Origin: Marinobacter sp050379415 | GTDB lineage: Bacteria > Pseudomonadota > Gammaproteobacteria > Pseudomonadales > Oleiphilaceae | DNA: 64,000 nucleotides | NCBI RefSeq assembly: GCF_050379415.1 | Contig: NZ_JBNRLS010000002.1 | Location: 868,001-932,000, forward strand | Direction: 5' to 3' | Shown: positions 61,537 through 64,000 of the stretch, piece after piece | How positions within the stretch are numbered: position 1 is the stretch's first letter | Layout of the letters: every line of letters starts with the position of its first letter | Notes under the pieces: model-generated | The model's input: only the letters and a program-made list of their open reading frames with translations | The model's database searches: none | Told to the model about the DNA's origin: nothing | Position numbers and translations under genes: made by a program

Positions 61537-62145
61537 CTAGTCTTTGTGTTCCAGAATCAGCTTCCGGTCCTGGAGGTATTGGATGAGCTGCTCAATGCAG
61601 TCATCGACACTTTGCAAGGAGGTATCCAGAACAACCTCGGGACGCTCCGGAATCTCATAGGGCGAGTCGATACCAGTGAAGTCCTTGATCTTACCCGCAC
61701 GAGCTTTCTGGTACAGCCCCTTCGGATCACGCTGCTCACAGGTTTCGATCGGGGTGTTCATGAACACCTCGATGAACTCGCCTTCCGGGAACAGGTTACG
61801 AACCAAACGGCGATCACTGGCAAACGGAGAAATGAAAGCACTCAGCACGATCAATCCAGCATCAGCGAATAGCTTGCTCACCTCGCCAACTCTCCGGATG
61901 TTTTCTACACGGTCCGAATCAGAGAACCCCAGATCACGGTTCAAGCCGTGACGAACATTGTCCCCATCCAACAAAAACGTATGATACCCACGCTGATAGA
62001 GAGCGACATCGAGTGCATTGGCTATGGTAGACTTGCCGGAACCGCTTAGGCCAGTGAACCACAACAGACAAGGTCTTTGACTCTTGGGCTCAGCGCGCTC
62101 AGCGCGGGTGACTTTGTGGTCGTGCCAGACAATGTTATTGCTCAA
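61537..62145 (-). CDS. cysC: Adenylylsulfate kinase, CysC
   Basis: CysC phosphorylates APS to PAPS, the sulfate donor for reduction or for sulfated sugars. The 202-residue protein has the P-loop GLSGSGKST (32-40), the APS contact region DNVRHGLNRDLGFS and the mobile lid KARAGKIKDFTGIDSPYE. It is a stand-alone kinase without the CysN fusion. It is upstream of the SLC13-type permease on one transcript, so the pair may import and activate sulfate. In a polysaccharide context the PAPS could serve sulfation. Confidence 0.95.
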   Translation of the reverse strand: MSNNIVWHDHKVTRAERAEPKSQRPCLLWFTGLSGSGKSTIANALDVALYQRGYHTFLLDGDNVRHGLNRDLGFSDSDRVENIRRVGEVSKLFADAGLIVLSAFISPFASDRRLVRNLFPEGEFIEVFMNTPIETCEQRDPKGLYQKARAGKIKDFTGIDSPYEIPERPEVVLDTSLQSVDDCIEQLIQYLQDRKLILEHKD

Positions 62146-62371
62146 AACTGGATCCTTTAAAACGCATAAGATTAGGCTGGGCTGTAATATACCAGAAAAA
62201 ACCGGTTCCGGGCCTTAGTGGTGTTCTGATTTTACCGTTGCCACTAACGCGCCGATAGCTGCCAAAGTACGATTCGCGACCGTTCCCAAATCAACCGGTC
62301 ACGCACTGCCCCCGCGGGGTCAATACTGTTCCCAAGACGCCAGTCATACCAGAGGACTATCAAAGGGACAC

Positions 62372-64000
62372 ATGAAGCAAAAGAAACGACAGGCAAAATC
62401 CAATATCAGCGATGCAGTTTCACGGTCTTTACCGTGGCCTTTACTTTTTGGCGCAAAGTACCTTCAAGTTAACTTTCTAGAGACACTTCTAGGTACCCTA
62501 CTGGCCCTGACTGCCCAGATAGCATTCATAGCTTCGTTCTTGCTACCGCTTAAAATCGTCATGCTGATGGCCTCCAATGGGACTCCACGGTTCCTGAGGC
62601 TCTTACCGATCTCGATGGAAAAAGATCAGCTTATAATCATGCTCGCCACGTTCTCGATTGCAGCATATATCTTCTATCAGTTTGCAAATAAGATCATCGA
62701 TAAAGTCACGACTCGAGGAGCGGCAAAGCTCGAATCCCGTAACCGTAAACTCGTCCTTTTTGAAGGACAACATGACTTAATCAGAAAATCCTACAGAAAC
62801 TACGTTGAGATCGCCGGCAACATCTGCTTTTGCCTGCTGGCTGCCTTACCTCTTTTCTTTCTGTATCCGGAAGTTTTCTATGTTGTTCTCGCGGTACTTC
62901 TTACGACTACCCTGGTAATAATCACCTTGTGGATCTCTATACCCAGTAATCGAGAAGCAATCCTTTCGACCATGCCTGCCACTCTTAACACAAGCTCGAC
63001 GGCTGGCTTCTTCTTCATATTTGCTACGATCATACTTGACTATGCTTTCTTCACCTTGCCAAACAGTATATTAACAATACTGCTCTCCATGATCCTCGGC
63101 CGGCAAATTCTCAACCAAGCGCAGCAAGCAGCAAACAAATTTCTCTTTCTTAACAGGAACCGACAAAGGCTGACAGCACTGCTTTTCCATAATCAGGCAC
63201 TTTCGAATCCAGCACCGAAGAACCATCAAATCTATCAATTCCTCCAGCCAGAACATGAGGTTCAAGTCCAACTAAAAAAATTCCTGAGAGAATTGGATGA
63301 CACAATGGACAACCGGGAAGGCCTGAAGTGGATTGACTCAGGACTGAACAACATCTTCTTCTTCACAACTCGATCGAAAATCACCAATGCCAGTTTTCTT
63401 GTCAAAGTTTTCAATAAAAACAAAACTCAAGAAGCCAGACACGAAGAGACACTACTCAGATCGACTCCGAGTGAACTTCCCTCGCCCCCATTAATCGAGA
63501 CAACCGTTATAAGTGGATTCCACGTTCACGTTCTAGATATTACCGGGCTTAACTTTACCCAGCCAGCTCCGGAATACGAAAAGAGTTTCCGATTATCGCT
63601 TGCGGAGGTCAAAGTGCCACCGTCCCTCTGGTCTTCCTACAGGAGATCCAAAAAACTGATTTGGGACAGGATCAACGAAGACACCTTGAAGCACCTTAAA
63701 CTGGCTCTTCCCGACCAAGATGCCGTGGCTCAATTCGAGAACAACCTGCCGCTGATCAGGAAAACCGTAAAGCTGCTCCCGATAAAGATCTCCCTGCCCA
63801 AAAACCAGCAGAACTTTTTGGTCGGGAACTCAAATCAGAACCAAGTGGTCTGTGCCCACTGGGGAAAATGGTGTATTGAACCAATAGGTCACGGATGGAA
63901 TAAGGTGCTTGGACTGTCAGCAGAGAATGACAAATCAGTGGAAGCCATCGGCCTTGCTATAAACTTGTTCAAGATCGAAAACAGCCTTGAGAAGCAATGC
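62372..64000 (+). CDS. Unrecognised membrane protein, cut by the right edge
   Basis: The frame is open from ATG 62372 to the end of the window (543 residues), so the protein continues beyond. It has basic N-terminal residues, then hydrophobic segments at about 40-65, 85-105, 148-187 (two), 205-225 and 228-245, followed by a long soluble part (about 260-543) rich in Lys, Asn and Leu. I know no family for it. The base composition is clearly less GC-rich than the rest of the window, which suggests acquisition together with the sugar block. It is divergent from cysC; the 62146-62371 gap between them holds no gene that I can see. Confidence 0.75.
   Translation, partial: MKQKKRQAKSNISDAVSRSLPWPLLFGAKYLQVNFLETLLGTLLALTAQIAFIASFLLPLKIVMLMASNGTPRFLRLLPISMEKDQLIIMLATFSIAAYIFYQFANKIIDKVTTRGAAKLESRNRKLVLFEGQHDLIRKSYRNYVEIAGNICFCLLAALPLFFLYPEVFYVVLAVLLTTTLVIITLWISIPSNREAILSTMPATLNTSSTAGFFFIFATIILDYAFFTLPNSILTILLSMILGRQILNQAQQAANKFLFLNRNRQRLTALLFHNQALSNPAPKNHQIYQFLQPEHEVQVQLKKFLRELDDTMDNREGLKWIDSGLNNIFFFTTRSKITNASFLVKVFNKNKTQEARHEETLLRSTPSELPSPPLIETTVISGFHVHVLDITGLNFTQPAPEYEKSFRLSLAEVKVPPSLWSSYRRSKKLIWDRINEDTLKHLKLALPDQDAVAQFENNLPLIRKTVKLLPIKISLPKNQQNFLVGNSNQNQVVCAHWGKWCIEPIGHGWNKVLGLSAENDKSVEAIGLAINLFKIENSLEKQC

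Overview
The window looks like a chromosomal segment of a GC-rich marine gammaproteobacterium of the Marinobacter/Pseudomonas type. I base this on the lexA-sulA block followed by two small conserved genes (the order I know from Pseudomonas), a FleQ-like regulator, an MvaT-type H-NS protein, a thiolase/FabG divergent pair, and protein sequences close to those lineages. The genus is an inference, not a measurement.

Layout. 1-6.6 kb: a cut FleQ-like regulator, a DUF1329 protein behind a PsrA-like operator, two small conserved genes, the lexA-sulA SOS unit, and an amidoligase-glutamine amidotransferase-SIMPL operon. 6.6-18.3 kb: tamAB (outer-membrane assembly), a voltage-sensor-like membrane protein, an amidase, and a large PAS-GGDEF-EAL protein. 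18.3-20 kb: a decayed stretch with remnants of Sua5 and CobW genes around a small zinc-ribbon membrane protein. 20-26.3 kb: initiator tRNA, thiolase/FabG pair, a Val-Asp-Val tRNA cluster, and three envelope or hypothetical genes. 26.5-32.1 kb: purE and purK, sodB, lemA and an M48 protease. 32.3-38.9 kb: gspDCN (type II secretion), groESL behind a sigma-32 promoter, and fxsA. 39-54.4 kb: many single-gene units (SDR, alkyltransferase-like protein, AmpG-like permease, yajQ, receiver/degenerate GGDEF, AraC regulator, argG, exonuclease I, DUF4160/DUF2442, two exported proteins, hipBA). 53.7-64 kb: a REP-associated transposase (RAYT), mvaT, then a polysaccharide-type block (nucleotide-sugar dehydrogenase, manC, SLC13 permease, cysC and an unrecognised membrane protein cut by the right edge).

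The dominant unexplained structure is a family of about 55 short imperfect palindromes (usually 30 nt, GGGGTCAGA...TCAGACCCC). They fill almost every intergenic gap from 38.9 to 58.1 kb and are absent from 0.4 to 23.3 kb. A mismatch at stem position 7 gives each hairpin a direction. Most lie in clusters with 35-38 nt linkers, typically as inverted pairs, and the stems covary. This is the architecture of REP/REPIN/BIME elements, and the RAYT gene at 53730 sits inside one of the clusters. Two copies of a long 40-nt form lie in frame inside a beta-CASP metallo-hydrolase gene and are read as protein.

A second, unrelated element occurs three times (21.6, 27.2 and 27.4 kb). It has a 54-58 bp core flanked by 27-29 bp inverted arms. 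The outer parts of the arms differ between copies yet pair within each copy. Two copies separate purE from purK. A diverged duplication of about 150 bp flanks manC.
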